Shown piece after piece: positions 10,323 to 21,726 of a stretch of 64,000 bases of DNA. The DNA is from Phaeosaccion multiseriatum. Lineage: Eukaryota; Ochrophyta, other classes. The first letter of the stretch is position 1; each line of letters begins with the position of its first letter. Under the pieces are notes generated by a model that was not told the DNA's origin, did not search any database, and was given only the letters and a program-made list of their open reading frames with translations. The stretch spans positions 992,001 to 1,056,000 of the forward strand of contig OZ218964.1 of the NCBI GenBank assembly GCA_965112735.1, read 5' to 3'. A program made the translations under genes and the position numbers.

Positions 10323-12863
10323 ATGGCGGCGGGTCCAGGCCTACACGCGAATGGGGTGGTTGCCAATGGGGGTGGGACAAAGGAGAAGGGTCGGAAGCTG
10401 ACGAAGAATGAGAAGCGGCGACTAAAGAAGAAGGCGGAGAGGGAGAAGGGCAAAGAGGAGGGCCAAGGGGCGAACGGGGACAGCGCGGACGGTGCGACAG
10501 AACCTGGGCATGCGAATGGGGTAACAGACAGCGGTTCAGCAGCAGAGGAGGATGCGGCGGCTCTGGCAGGTGTGTCTGTGGAGTACGTGTCGGCCAATGT
10601 GTTGGATGAGGCCAAACTGGAGGAGAACACCCTAGAGGAGTTCAAAAAGATCTTCGACAAGTTCTCCACTGCAGAGGAACTGACTGCGGGGAAGGATGAG
10701 AAGGACACGGCGGAAGGAGGGGAAGGAGCAGGGGAGGGAAAGGACGGGGCCGACGTTAATGGGAAGGGAAGTAAGGAGGGGGGGAAGGAGGGCGGGGAGG
10801 AAGACGAGGAGGGAGATGCGGACGGGCCGCCCAAGCTCAGCAAGAAGCAGCGCAGATTGCGGAGTCGAATGAGTGTCGCGCAGCTGAAGCAGATGGTGGC
10901 CCGACCGGAGGGCGTGGAGGCGCACGACGTGACGTCGTCCGACCCCCGCCTCCTGGTGCACCTCAAAACGTTGCGCAACACCGTTGCGGTGCCTCGGCAT
11001 TGGTGCAACAAGCGCAAGTACTTACAAGGGAAGCGCGGCATTGAGAAGAAGCCCTTCGAGCTGCCCGACTTCATCCTGCAGACGGGCATTGCCAAGATCC
11101 GAGACGCTCTAGACGAGGATCAGGATAAGAAGACGGCACGGCAAAAGTCGAGGGACCGCATGTCAGCCAAGACGGGCAAGGTGCGCGTGTCTCCGTGTGT
11201 GTACGTGCACGCGCGTGCTGTGTCGGGGGGGGGGGGGGCGAGGCAGGCAACACCCACACCCCACCGTTGTGGCGAAAGGCGAGAGTAGTGGGGCGTTGTG
11301 GTTGGTGTGTTCTATCCATCTCTCATCTCTTTGGGCACACAGCATGTCATGACGACTGCTCTGTTTAAGCAAGACGCCTGATGACTGATGACATGACCTC
11401 TTGTTGCTTGGCTTGGTTTGGCTTGGTGTGGCCTTTGTGCGACCATCATGTTTGTGTTGCCCCCCTCCCCCCAACCCACAGGTTGACATCGATTACCGAG
11501 TGTTGCACGATGCCTTCTTCAAGTACCAAGAAAAGCCCAAGCTGAGCAAGCTGGGAGACCTCTACTACGAGGGGAAGGAGTTCGAAGTGAGTCGATGACT
11601 GGACAGGTCCAGAGCGGTGGGGTGGGTGGCGGTAGTGAGAGTCCGAGCGGATGCTGAGATAAGGGGTGGTCCATCTGCCTGGGTTAGCGGTAGCTTCAAT
11701 CAGGGGGGTGCGTGGAGGTGGATGAGGAAGGGGCTTGGGCTCCTGCTATCATTTGCAGGCCCACCTGAATACTTGAGCCGAAACTACATGAAGCTGGGAG
11801 AGAGAGAGAGAGAGAGAGCGCAGCAGAGGGAGGCCGTCCAATCCAACCCGCCGTTTGTTACGGCACGGCCTTAGAAGCCGTGACCCTACTAACGACGTTG
11901 CGCGCCTTCCCCTCTCCCCTCTCCCCCCCCTCCTCGTCCCTCTTCCTACCTTTTCCTTTCCTTCTCCTTCTCCTCTTCCTCTCGTACTCCCCTCTCCCAC
12001 TCACACTCACTCAGGTGGACATGTCGGAGAAAACCCCCGGGCTGCTCTCCAAGGAGCTTCGGGAGGCGCTGGACATGGGAGAGACATCCCCTCCACAGTG
12101 GTTGCTCCACATGCAGCGGTATGGACCGCCTCCCGCATACCCGTACCTCAAAATTCCGGGGTTGAATGCACCCCTTCCGCCGGGGGCAAAGTACGGGTTT
12201 GGGCCAGGGGAGTGGGGCAAGCCTCCGGTGGATGAGTTCGGCAACCCTCTGTACGGTGACGTCTTTGCGCAGAATGCGGCCCACGTGGATGATGCTGATG
12301 TAGACAAGACGCTGTGGGGGACAATGGAGGAGGAGGTTGAGGAGGAGGAGAGCGAAGATGAGGCAGAAGAGGAGGAGAAGGAGGAGGGAGGGGAAGAGGG
12401 AACGGAGGGGGCGGTGACACCAGCGCCTTCAGACGGGGCGACTAGTGTGGCTTCGTCCGCCATGACGGGCCTCACCACGCCTGGAGACATGCTTGATTTG
12501 CGAAAGAGGAGCTCAGCAGCCGGTCTAGAGACGCCAGAGACACCGCAGGGCCCCAAGGAGTTGTACCAGGTCCTCGATCAGCAAAAGGCCGGTGTAGGGA
12601 CGGGCCTGTTTGGGGTGGACAGGACGTACAAGATTGGGGGAGGCGCCAAGGATGTGTCGGTGGCGCTCAACCCGGACGACTTGGAGGATGAGCTGAAGGA
12701 CCAGGATGCTCTCAAGGAGAGGTATGAGAAGGGTTTGCAGGCCTCTTTGCCGCAGAGGGAGGACGTGAGTGACATTATCGCGGAGGAGACGCGGAAACGC
12801 AAGAGGAAGCTGGACAAGGCGGGCGCTGCCAAGAAGAAGAAGGACAAGGACTTCCAGTTCTGA
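10323..12863 (+). CDS. SF3B2: Splicing factor 3B subunit 2 (SAP145/Cus1)
   Basis: SF3B2 is a U2 snRNP SF3b subunit that binds SF3B4 and helps anchor U2 near the branch point in the nucleus. Three exons, 10323-11180, 11482-11586 and 12015-12863, give 603 residues. The DUF382 region is clear: LVHLKTLRNTVAVPRHWCNK, then KRGIEKKPFELPDFI. It runs across the first intron as KVDIDYRVLHDAFFKYQEKP and LGDLYYEGKEFE. The PSP domain follows (LREALDM, PPQWLLHMQRYGPPPAYPYL, KIPGLNAPLP, GEWGKPPVDEFGNPLYGDVF). An acidic region, a TPE/TPG-rich segment and a Lys-rich end (KKKKDKDFQF) match the human C-terminus. The family's N-terminal SAP and Pro-rich regions are replaced by a short Lys/Glu-rich stretch, so the protein is shorter than human SF3B2 (about 895 aa). 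The start at 10323 is the first in-frame ATG before the Lys-rich segment. Confidence 0.96.
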
Positions 12864-13606
12864 GTTGAGTTCCGATTCTTGCTTGCCAGCCATGTGGTTG
12901 CGCTTCGGAGCATGCCGCATCACCATCACCACCACCACCAGCAGCAGCAGCAGGAGGAGGAGGAGGAGGAGGAGGGAAGTCTATTTGCGGCTACTGGTAC
13001 GTGCATGGCACACCCTGATGGCCGGGCACCGACTCTGGGGGTTTTGAGTCGGAAGCCCATCTCCGCCCCCTCCCGTCCTACTCGCCGCGTTTGTAGTCGT
13101 TGAGAGCGGGGGCGCTCTCGTCGAAAGGGGGAGGGGGGAGGGAAGCACGAGCGCTGCCTCATACGTCTGTCTTCCAGCAAATCTCCGGCGGAAGCTTGTC
13201 GGCTCGGTCGGCTCGACCATGACAACCAACGATATAATATAATGATCTTGTGATGGGCGTGTGCCCTGCGGTGTCGGTGCACCGCTTTCTCATCCATCTA
13301 CCAAACCCTGTCGTTGCCTTGAGGCGCCTGCAACCTCCACCGCTGCTGTCAGCCTTGTTGACAGTGTGCTTTGCTTATGGAGGGTCGCCACTGCGATGCT
13401 GTGGTCGGTGGTCGGTGTGTGCGTACTGTTCCTCCCAACAGGTGGGTTTGTTGCTTAACCCCTGATGGGCTCTCGCACTTTGGCCTTCTCACAACGTGCT
13501 CCGCTTCTTTCACTGGCGGCCTCCTCTATTTCTTCTTCTCCCTCCCGCTGCTGCTTGGCATGCCTTTGCCTTCGTCAATAACCTTGTTCCATACCTCATC
13601 CAACTC
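12864..13606. other. Tail-to-tail intergenic region
   Basis: No gene is recognised. It contains short CAC/CAG/GAG repeats (12915-12975) just after the SF3B2 stop and otherwise unique sequence that presumably includes both 3' UTRs. Confidence 0.6.
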
Positions 13607-14482
13607 TCATCTTGTCCATTGGTCGGCCCCGATGGGGGGGAATATCTTGACAGTCACGTCTCCATACACGTTGGTCACACACGAGAGCCTATAGCTGGGC
13701 GGATTGGAGCGCAGGGTGGAGGCCTCGTCGACGCTCTTGACTGTGCACTCCTCGAGCCCCTCCTCCACCTCCACGATGCAAGTGCCGCACAGCTGCTTGC
13801 CCTTGCAGTTCGTAAAGCGGCTGATGCTTTGGTACACGTTGATCTTATTCTCAATCAAAATGTCGCGCAAATTGGTGCCGGCCTTGCCCACCAGTGTCAC
13901 CTCTGGCTTGCCCTCCTGCAGCACGCGGATCGAGACTTGTTCGGGGCCTTTCCCGCCCCCCACGGCATCCTGAAGCTCCTCCAAGCTGCCTCGAAAGAAG
14001 CCCATCTCCATCGTGCCGCTCCCGTCCTTGGGCGCCGCAGCCGCTGCGTCTGAAATGAGGTCCATCACAATGTCAAAGGGAGCCCCAACCGTGGTCTCCC
14101 CGTTGATGCTCACCACTTGATCGCCCACTTTCACCCCTTCCTGGGCCGCAGACCCGCTTGGATCTACACCGCGCGCATACACCCAGCGAAAGCTTAAGTC
14201 GCTCGACCATCTGATTCCCGCGTTGTGGGAGACGTTCACGGTAAAGACCCGGGGATCCTTCTCACCCTCCTCCTCCGCTGCAACCTCCGCCTCGCCCTCT
14301 GCCATCCGCTGGCGAGGGAATGCTATTGTCCTTCCTCCCGAGGGCGAGCGCCGACTGCATGGACTTGAGAGCACCGCTCTAACCCGGCAAGCACTCACGT
14401 GAACAGGGGCAGGCACGCCAACGAAGGCAGAAATGCTCTGCGTGAGCGCAGCTAACGCCAAAAGCCGCAGTATCCAAACCAT
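13607..14482 (-). CDS. Plastid-targeted PDZ-[2Fe-2S] ferredoxin-domain protein
   Basis: A single exon encodes 291 residues. Residues 1-20 form a signal peptide, and SISA|FVGVPAP at the predicted cleavage site has the Phe+1 pattern of stramenopile plastid precursors; a Ser/Arg-rich transit-like stretch follows. A PDZ domain comes next (about 75-145: WVYARGVDPSGSAAQEGVKV, GDQVVSINGE). The C-terminal half is a ferredoxin-type [2Fe-2S] fold (about 185-285) with cluster cysteines in NCKGKQLCGTC (C-x5-C-x2-C) and a fourth in RLSC. The C-x5-C spacing differs from the C-x4-C of photosynthetic ferredoxin and recalls the ferredoxin-like subunit of the plant chloroplast NDH complex (PnsB3); that likeness is from memory. 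Role is inferred: a membrane- or complex-associated plastid electron-transfer or assembly protein, with PDZ giving protein binding. It is divergent with the phosphatase-like gene. Confidence 0.85.
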   Translation of the reverse strand: MVWILRLLALAALTQSISAFVGVPAPVHVSACRVRAVLSSPCSRRSPSGGRTIAFPRQRMAEGEAEVAAEEEGEKDPRVFTVNVSHNAGIRWSSDLSFRWVYARGVDPSGSAAQEGVKVGDQVVSINGETTVGAPFDIVMDLISDAAAAAPKDGSGTMEMGFFRGSLEELQDAVGGGKGPEQVSIRVLQEGKPEVTLVGKAGTNLRDILIENKINVYQSISRFTNCKGKQLCGTCIVEVEEGLEECTVKSVDEASTLRSNPPSYRLSCVTNVYGDVTVKIFPPIGADQWTR

Positions 14483-14840
14483 CCTGGCCTCGCGAGAGAT
14501 ACTATCGAATCTACGAGTGTCAGAGGAAAGGGGGGGAAAGAGAGGTTGTGCTTGTTGTGTATCATGATCCCATCACATCATCATCCATCACATGAACCAT
14601 TTTTATGTCAATGAAAAATCGACCTCGATTCATTAACGGTTTGCCCTTCTTTGTGTGCTTCAACCTCTTTAGTTCAGGAAGAGCGCCAACTCTTAGAGGA
14701 CGCAGTGCGTAGGAAGGCGCTCAAGGAGTAGACAACGTTGCATGTTTGCCCGCGATCGTGGTCGCCTCGCAAATAGGGAGCTTCGTGTGTGCCCCGACCG
14801 CTGCCTGAGGAGCAGCAGCAGCAGTAGAAGGAAGAGAGAG
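14483..14840. promoter_or_regulatory. Divergent promoter region, PDZ-ferredoxin / PPP-like gene
   Basis: A 358-bp head-to-head spacer. It includes an AT-richer patch at 14580-14640. An in-frame upstream ATG exists at 14742, but the start at 14841 gives a canonical myristoylation N-terminus. Confidence 0.4.
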
Positions 14841-17800
14841 ATGGGGAATGGTCAGTCGGGGGGGCGGCCGCGAAAAAAGCCGAAGGACGTGCCAGTGGCG
14901 AAGATGGAGGAGGGGCAAGAGGGGGTGGTGACGAGACAGCGGGAGGGGACGGATAGCACATCCGATTCGAGCTGTCCAGCAGAGGGCGGTACGCAAAAGG
15001 CGACCAAAAAGAGGGGGCAATGGGGTAAGCTGTCGCCCAAGAACGGCAGCAAGAAGAGTCTTCAGGCAGGGGGGGGAGGCGAAGTTGACAATGCTAGCAG
15101 TGCTGGTGATGCTGGGAGTATCAGCAGTGAGGGAGGAGAGGAGTCGAGACGGGCAGTGTCATCGTCCGAGGTGCAAGTCAATGTGGACTCTTCTTCCTCT
15201 CCCGCTCCCGCAGGGGAGGAAATCTCGGCGCAGCAGGCCTCTGCCTCATACGGTACCGTCAAGAGAGTGGAGGAGGTGGAGTCCGCCCTGTCCTTTTATG
15301 ACGTTACCCATGGGAGCTTCCACTCCCACTCCAACGCCAGGCCAGGAAGCATGAGTAGCCTCGGAGACTCGGAGACCACAGCGGTTGGAGGGAGTGGTAC
15401 AAACTGGAGCATGTTAACGCGGGACCTGCACGTTCAGCTGAGGGAGAAGGATGAGGTGATTCAGCTGCTGCAGCGGAGGATCAGCAAGCTCGTCGTGTCG
15501 CTCAAGGCCGCCTCGCTGCAGAAGAGTAGCGTCAAGACGAGGCACCTCGTGGACCCCGAGATGTATATGGTGGACCACACCGGAAGGCAGGCCACCGAGA
15601 TGCGCCAGGTTAGTGAGTGAGTCTTTTACTGAGGTGGTGTTTACTTGTTTGTTGATGTTCCCTGGCAAGCGCCATACCATCCATTCCTCATCGCCCCTCC
15701 TCTCCATTCCTACTGCTGAATTGACTTCTTTTACTCCCATCTCTTGTGGTTGTTTCAGTTGGGTCGAAAGGCCACCATCAACACATCCGCTGCCATCCGA
15801 GGCATGGCCAAGAGCCGCAAGAACCCCGTGGCGCAGGGCATTCTGAAGGCGGTGCTGGGCAAGAGGGCAGAGGCGGAAACATACTTCAAAGACGCCTCCT
15901 ACGGCTACGGCCTGCTGCAGCTGTGCGAGAGCGTAACCCAGCGGCTGGCGGGAGAGCCGCCGTGCGCATTCATCCAGGTAAGTACGTTGGGGCTTGCTTT
16001 CGTCCTCACTTGCACTTGTCTCACTAGTTGGGCTTAGTTGGGCTTCGTTGGGCTTAGTTGGGCTTGCTGCGTTTGCTTGGCAACGTTGCTTGCTTCGAAC
16101 CGCAGCAGCAGGTGGTGGTGGTGGTTGTCGTAGTCGTAGTCAAAGCAAGGGTGAGGGCTTTACACTGCGAAGTGGACATCACATATCACGAACGTTCCCT
16201 CCCTCTTTCTCCCTCCCTCCCTCCCTACCCCCCCTCCTTCTCCCTCCTTCCTTCCCTCCCTTCCTCCCTCCCCTTCTCCATCCCTCCCTCCCTCCCTCCC
16301 TCCCTCCCTCAGAGCCCCGTGTACTGCTTCGGAGACGTCAACGGCAATTTGTCGGTGAGTGTGCAAGTTGGCTCCAGGCAGGCAGCAAGGAGCCTGCCCT
16401 TCTTTTTACTTTCCGCCTCACCCCATCTCTCTATCCACAACCCCTCCGCCCCCCCTCCCTCCCTCTCAATCATTCGCCTCACCCCCGCCCCCCTACCCCC
16501 CTTCCGCCACCCCTTCGGGATGGAACTCATGCCTTTCGACACTACAGGACTTGCTCTTCTTTACCCGCAACTTGTGGTCTCTGGGAGTAAACCTCACCGC
16601 TGGGAACTTTCTCTTTCTCGGTAAGTCTCCTCAAGGATCCAGCCTGAGAATTGGGTGTGCTTCGCAGATGGCGTCCGGCGTCTATGGTGGTGCTCCAATC
16701 CTCCAACCCCCCACCCTACGCAAGAGGGCGAATAGGTCGTGCGTCTTTGCTGGAAGCTCCTCCCCTCCACTGTCATCCTCACGCTGAATGATTGATTGAT
16801 ACCACATGTACAGGGAACTACGCCTACCCCGGGCCGCACCCCTTGGAGAGCTTGGGTTACCTTCTCGCCATGAAGCTCGAGTACCCCAAGAAGGTGCATC
16901 TCTTGAGGGGAGAGCATGAGTGGTGGAGTGCAGCCGGGACCGATGCTGCCGATGGCGCCGATGGAGGAGAAGGAGGAGGAGGAGGAGGAGGAGGAGGAGG
17001 AGGAGGAGGAGGAGGAGGAGGAGGAGGAGGAGGAGGAGGAGGAGGAGGAGGAGGAGGAGGAGGAGGAGGAGGAGGAGGAGGAGGAGGAGGAGGAGGAGGA
17101 GGAGGAGGAGGAGGAGGAGGAGGAGGAGGAGGAGGAGGAGGAGGAGGAGGAGGAGGAGGAGGAGGGGGGGGCGCCACCACGCTGCTTGGTGCGAGTATCG
17201 AACGGTGGGGAGAGGACTTGGGGCGGCAGGTGTGGGTGGCGTGCAACAGAGTGTTCGAGCTCCTTCCCCTGGCAGCCGTCATTGATCACGATATTTTCTG
17301 CAGCCACGGGGGCATTCCAGAGCGTGCCACAGCGGCCGTGAAGCCCTCGTCCCCGGGGGGCAGCACACCGAGCCGCTTACAGCAGATCATGCGCCTACCA
17401 CAGCAACAACAATCACAACAACAACAACAACAACAACCAAACCAACAAGGGGGAGAGTGCGGCAGTAAGCGAGGAAGAGGCGGGGAGGGGAGCGAGGACG
17501 AGGCGGGGGGCAGGGAGGCGAAGGTAGGCAAGTCCGAGCAGCAGCAGCAGTTGGTGATACAGCCACAGGAGGAGGAGGAGATGGACGAGGCCACACGGAG
17601 CACCAACTTGGCCATCTCTCGAGCTCTCATCACAGGCAGGCTGGTGCGGGGGGCGGCCCAGGAGCGACGGAGGACTCTCATGGGAACACGATCAAAGTCG
17701 CTACGGTCCGTGTCGCCTTCGTCGGTGGAGGGGGGAGGAGGAGGAGGAGGAGGAGGAGGAGGAGGAGGAGGAGGAGGAGGCGGAGGAGGAGGAGGCGGAG

Positions 17801-18819
17801 GAGGAGGAGGAGGAGGAGGAGGAGGAGGAGGAGGAGGAGGAGGAGGAGGAGGAGGAGGAGGAGGAGGAGGAGGAGGAGGAGGAGGAGGAGGAGGAGGAGG
17901 AGGAGGAGGAGGAGGAGGAGGAGGAGGAGGAGGAGGAGGAGGAGGAGGAGGAGGAGGAGGAGGAGGAGGAGGAGGAGGAGGAGGAGGCGTAGTGTGGAGC
18001 AGTGGCGGCTTCGGGCGGACAGGGGAGGGGGTGTCGCTCTTCACCCAGGAGGCGGTGGAGGACTTCTTAACGGAAACGTCCATGAGCTACGTCATTCGGG
18101 CGGGGCGGTGCGTGGGGGAAGGAGGGGAGGGGAAGGGGGCGCCGGAGAAAGAGGCACGGGCTCCGGGCATCACACTCTCTCACAGTGCGAGGGTGGTTAC
18201 GGTGCATTCGTCCTCGACCGCGGAGGGGGCAGCAGTTGGTGATACAGCCAGAGGAGGAGGGGGAGAAGGAGGAGGACAAGCTGCCTCACCGCGCGGGGGT
18301 AAGAAGGAGGCGAGTGCCAGGAAGGCAGCGAAGAAGGACAAGAAGAGGAAAGACGATTGCCGCTGCGGTTGCATCCTCGTGGATGTGAACTCGATCCGCG
18401 TGGTGGGGCAGAGCGCGGGCTACAGGGCACAGCAGCAGCAGCAGCAACAACAACAACACCAACAACAACAGCAGCAGCAGCAGCAGCAGCAGCCGCAGCA
18501 GCTGGTGCAGCAGCGGTTGCTGCACCGCAGGAGGCCTGGTTCTGTTGGTCAGGCATTGGGCGGCAGGGGGCGTCGGGCGGCGGCGGGGGCGCCCGGCGGG
18601 GGCAGGGGGCGGTCTTCCTCCCCCCGGGGCCAGTCACGCTCCCCCCGGAGAGGGGTTTCTGCCAATGCTACAAGCCTGCCCTGCACCGCGCCCAGTGCGA
18701 GTGCCAGTGCTAGCGCCGCCGCCGCAGCCAGCAGGGCCCGGGCACAAGCGCACGGGAACGGCGGGCTCGAGGATGGGTGGTCGGATGATGATGACGATGA
18801 TGATGACGATGACTGCTGA
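14841..18819 (+). CDS. PPP-family metallophosphatase homologue with degenerate metal site (predicted pseudophosphatase)
   Basis: Exons 14841-15608, 15759-15977, 16313-16354, 16548-16620 and 16814-18819 give 1,035 residues. The start gives MGNGQSGG, an N-myristoylation pattern (Gly2, Ser6). About 250 Ser/Lys-rich residues end in a short coiled coil (QLREKDEVIQLLQRRISKLV). The PPP fold is traceable in order: YCFGDVNGNL, LFFTRNLWSLGV, NFLFLGNYAYPGPHPLESLG, LLAMKLEYPKKVHLLRGEHE, VFELLPLAAVIDHDIFCSHGG, FLTETSMSYVIRAG and CILVDVNSIRVVG. Against PP1/PP2A, GDxHG is GDVNG, GDYVDRG is GNYAYPG, RGNHE is RGEHE and RAH is RAG, so most metal ligands and the proton-donor region are lost, while HGG is kept. 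Poly-Gly runs of about 65 and 86 residues (GGA repeats) and poly-Gln runs interrupt the fold. It ends in an Arg/Ser- and Asp-rich tail. The likely role is a membrane-tethered binding or scaffold protein (inference). Confidence 0.85.
16968..17166 (+). repeat. (GGA)n microsatellite encoding poly-Gly
   Basis: About 200 bp of pure GGA codons in frame within the PPP-like gene, directly after the RGEHE motif and an Asp/Ala-rich spacer. Confidence 0.97.
17730..17988 (+). repeat. (GGA)n microsatellite encoding poly-Gly, second tract
   Basis: About 260 bp of GGA with two GGC interruptions near the 5' end, in frame inside the PPP-like gene between the HGG motif and the RAG motif. Confidence 0.97.
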
Positions 18820-19289
18820 GGGATGGGAGGGGCAGGAGTGAGCTCTTCCTTGTATGTAGCGCTTGATTAATTAAACTAGATGCTGTCCCCAAGAAGAAGA
18901 AGAAGAAGGATATCGATTTCATTTTTTGGTGTTCGATATTGATAAGGTCCCATAAACTGAAACTCAAAACTCAAAACTGCGATGTGGTGGTGGTACAAGA
19001 GAGGGCACGGTGGTCGATTGTCATTTTAAGAGGTGTGGCCACTATGGTCATTAAGCAGTGTGGTCACTAACAAGACCAACAGTCTCGGGTCATCTAGAGG
19101 TCATCCAGAGCTACCCTAGCCCACCCACCCTGCCCATACCATACCCGACCCAAGGCTGGAGACCAAGCCGCGCGGCACCGACCGCCCCGCACATTGCTTC
19201 TCTTCTTCACCACAGTATAGAGCCTCACTTCGGCCCACAGCAACACGCTGCAACGGTTGGTGATACAGAAGCCGGCCGCAGCAGCGTTG
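18820..19289. other. Tail-to-tail intergenic region
   Basis: This 470-bp spacer lies between two 3' ends. A copy of the dispersed GTTGGTGATAC element lies at 19256-19266. No gene is seen. Confidence 0.6.
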
Positions 19290-19917
19290 TCAGCGTAAAG
19301 CCCCACCCGCCTGGTCGAACTCATCCTCAGCGAGATGGGCAGCTGAAGAGCCGCCTTTGCCTCCACCTCCTCCTCCACTTGCTCGGCCCCCTTCTCCCCG
19401 CGGAGGAGAGCCCGGCGAGCTCGTGAACAGCGCCAACACGTCCTCCACGGAGCGGGGCTGCTGGGCACGCTGCTGCTGGGCACGCTGCTCCAGGGGTACT
19501 CCTCCTCCTCCTCCTCCTCCTCCTCCTCCTCCTCCTCCTCCCCTCCCGAATGGAGACGGAAAGACAGTGCGCGGCTGCGGAGCTTCTTCCCTCGCCCCTT
19601 CTTCCTCCAGTGCTGGCGACGCCCCCGTACTCCAAGTCTCCACAGTACCGCCTCTTGCACCGGCCACCGGCCCCTCTTGCTCATCCTTCTCAGCCCCCAA
19701 GTCCGTGTGCGGCTCGTGCTGCACATGAGCAAAGCCCTGGGAGGAGGCGGAGGCGGAGGTGAGAAACACGCTCGGTGCCACGGAGGAACGCCTGCCCATG
19801 CTCCCCATGCTGAATCGCTCGTCCTCCTCGTCATCACCCTGCCCCCCGTTGTATTCCCTCAGGAACGGTGCGAGCTGGAGCGACCGCTGTCGAGAAAGGC
19901 TCTTCGTCTCACTACTT

Positions 19918-19950
<33 letters not shown>

Positions 19951-21655
19951 GTGGTACCCCCCCAAAGACCCGCCTGCGAGTAGTGGGGAGCCAGCTCGCT
20001 TCCTCCCTCATCTATACTCTCGCTTCCTTCCCCGTCTAAACCGGCAAAGAGAACGCTTCCTCCTCCTCCTCCTCTTCCTCCTCCTCCTCCTCCTCCTCCT
20101 GCTGCTGCTGCATGTGCCCGCCCCACACCCTCACCAGAGGGCCTCCATCGGGTATTCTCGTCCCCCCACGGCCCCTCCTGGCCCTCATCCTCATCCTCAC
20201 GAGACCAGCGACCCCCACGAGGCGCCACACTCACGCCAGGCACAGCGCTGCTGCCCTCCTTCCAACGAGGGCCCCCTTGGGTTGTGTCTAAGCGATATGA
20301 CCGGTCCTGCGACTGCCAGTACGAGTGCGGGGCGTCTCGGGGGGGGTTCTCATTTCCGCCTCCTCCTCCTCCTCCTCCTCCTCCTCCTCCTCCTCCCCAG
20401 TCTTCACCACCATTCTCCTCCTCTGCCTCCTCCTCCTCGTCATCGAGGCTATCTAGTGTACCAAAGCCATTGTTGACTGCCCGTCGCCCCTCCCCTCCTC
20501 CTCTTCCTCCTCCTCCTCTTGCCCACTGCTGCTCATCATCACCACGGCTGCCGTAGTGGCCGGGGTTTCCATCGTGCCTGAAGGGTGGCGGGGAAGGGCG
20601 ACGCACAACCTTCGTGGGCGGCTTGAAAGGCCTGATGAGGGGTCTCTTTCTCTGCTGAAAGCCAGCAGCCAGTGTCCCGGGTTGGGCTGCTTTCGAAGTG
20701 TCGCCACCGCTACCATCGTCTCGAGGTTCCATCTGACGCCTCTGCTTCCCCTGCTGCTCCTGTTGCTGGCGTGGGTTGGGCGGGGGGGGGTCGTTTTCCA
20801 CCACTCCGTCCAGGCTTATCAAGTACCTGGAGAGAGAGGGAGAGGGGGGGGGGGGGGAGGAGGAGAGAGAGGGGGAGAGAGGGAGGGAGACATAGAGATA
20901 GAGAAGAGAGATAGAGTCAGCAGACGAGAGAGAGAGGTCGTAACACGGGTGTGAAACACGGCTTCGGGAAAGCTTGCAAGACTATCAAGCTTCCTGCGCT
21001 GCTCACATTTCAGTCTCCAGCTCCGGCTCCTTGAGCTGCAGGAAGGCGTCGAACTCGGCCTTGATGAGGAGCGCCTCTGCCAGCACTGTCCCCATCATCA
21101 TCTGCATTGGCTCGCTCCACTTGTAGAGCTTGACGCTCAGGCGGCGGGGGCAGCACTTGACCATTCCATCCAGCCACGTCTTGCGCTTCTTTGTCTTCTG
21201 GGTGGTGTATAGCACCCTGGGGAGGGAATGAATCGCAGGACCCAGACGATGCGCAGATGAAAGGGGGTGACGTGGGAGTTGGCGGGAAGAATGGTGTGAA
21301 AGAGCAAGGGGGTGGGTACGACCTTGGGTGGTGGGCCAAACAGCGCACGGGTAGCGCACTCTCATCAATAAGACAAGCAAACTGAGCTGAACAGGCCAAC
21401 GTCGCAACCCTCTCATCCTCTTCCTCCTCGCTCCCTCACCTCCTCGAGAGTAATTGCTGCTGTTCGGCCCCCGTGGAACAGTGCGACGCCTGCTGTTGCT
21501 GAGGTGGAGCATCGTGACAAGTAGCTGACTTCTTCGCTGTGTACGGTTTCGGCGGCCGCTGCTCCTGTTCCTCCTCTCCCGCCCTTAGTCGAGCATTCCC
21601 GTCCAACTGCTGAGCCGGCTCTTGCGGCAGTGGTCTCTTTCTCCTCAAGGGCTGT

Positions 21656-21699
<44 letters not shown>

Positions 21700-21726
21700 A
21701 GATGGATGTGGCACAGACCTTCGCAT
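19290..21726 (-). CDS. ZGRF1/Mte1/Dbl2-type DUF2439 domain protein
   Basis: Exons 21726-21440, 21216-21007 and 20826-19290 give 677 residues. After a poly-Gln N-terminal extension of about 95 residues, the DUF2439 signature appears across two introns: VLYTTQKTKKRKTWLDGMV, then ELETEM joined to YLISLDGVVE. This matches the N-terminal domain of human ZGRF1 and yeast Mte1/Dbl2, which act with FANCM/Mph1-type helicases at recombination intermediates. No helicase domain follows, so it is of the Mte1/Dbl2 size class rather than vertebrate ZGRF1. The rest is low-complexity (Gly, Ser and acidic tracts). A possible short conserved motif near the end is RSVEDVLALFTS. The first ATG in frame is 21726. 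The stop at 19290 is the plain end of the last open frame; a further exon is possible but unsupported. Predicted nuclear, DNA repair (inference from family). Confidence 0.8.

Noticed and set aside
16857-18083. Minus-strand poly-Pro and plus-strand poly-Arg/poly-Glu frames
   Set aside because: They mirror the GGA arrays of the PPP-like gene, whose coding frame is fixed by PPP motifs on both sides.
19868-20476. Plus-strand frame of 202 residues opposite the DUF2439 gene
   Set aside because: It is antisense low-complexity (poly-Tyr, poly-Leu) mirroring Ser and Gly tracts of the real gene.
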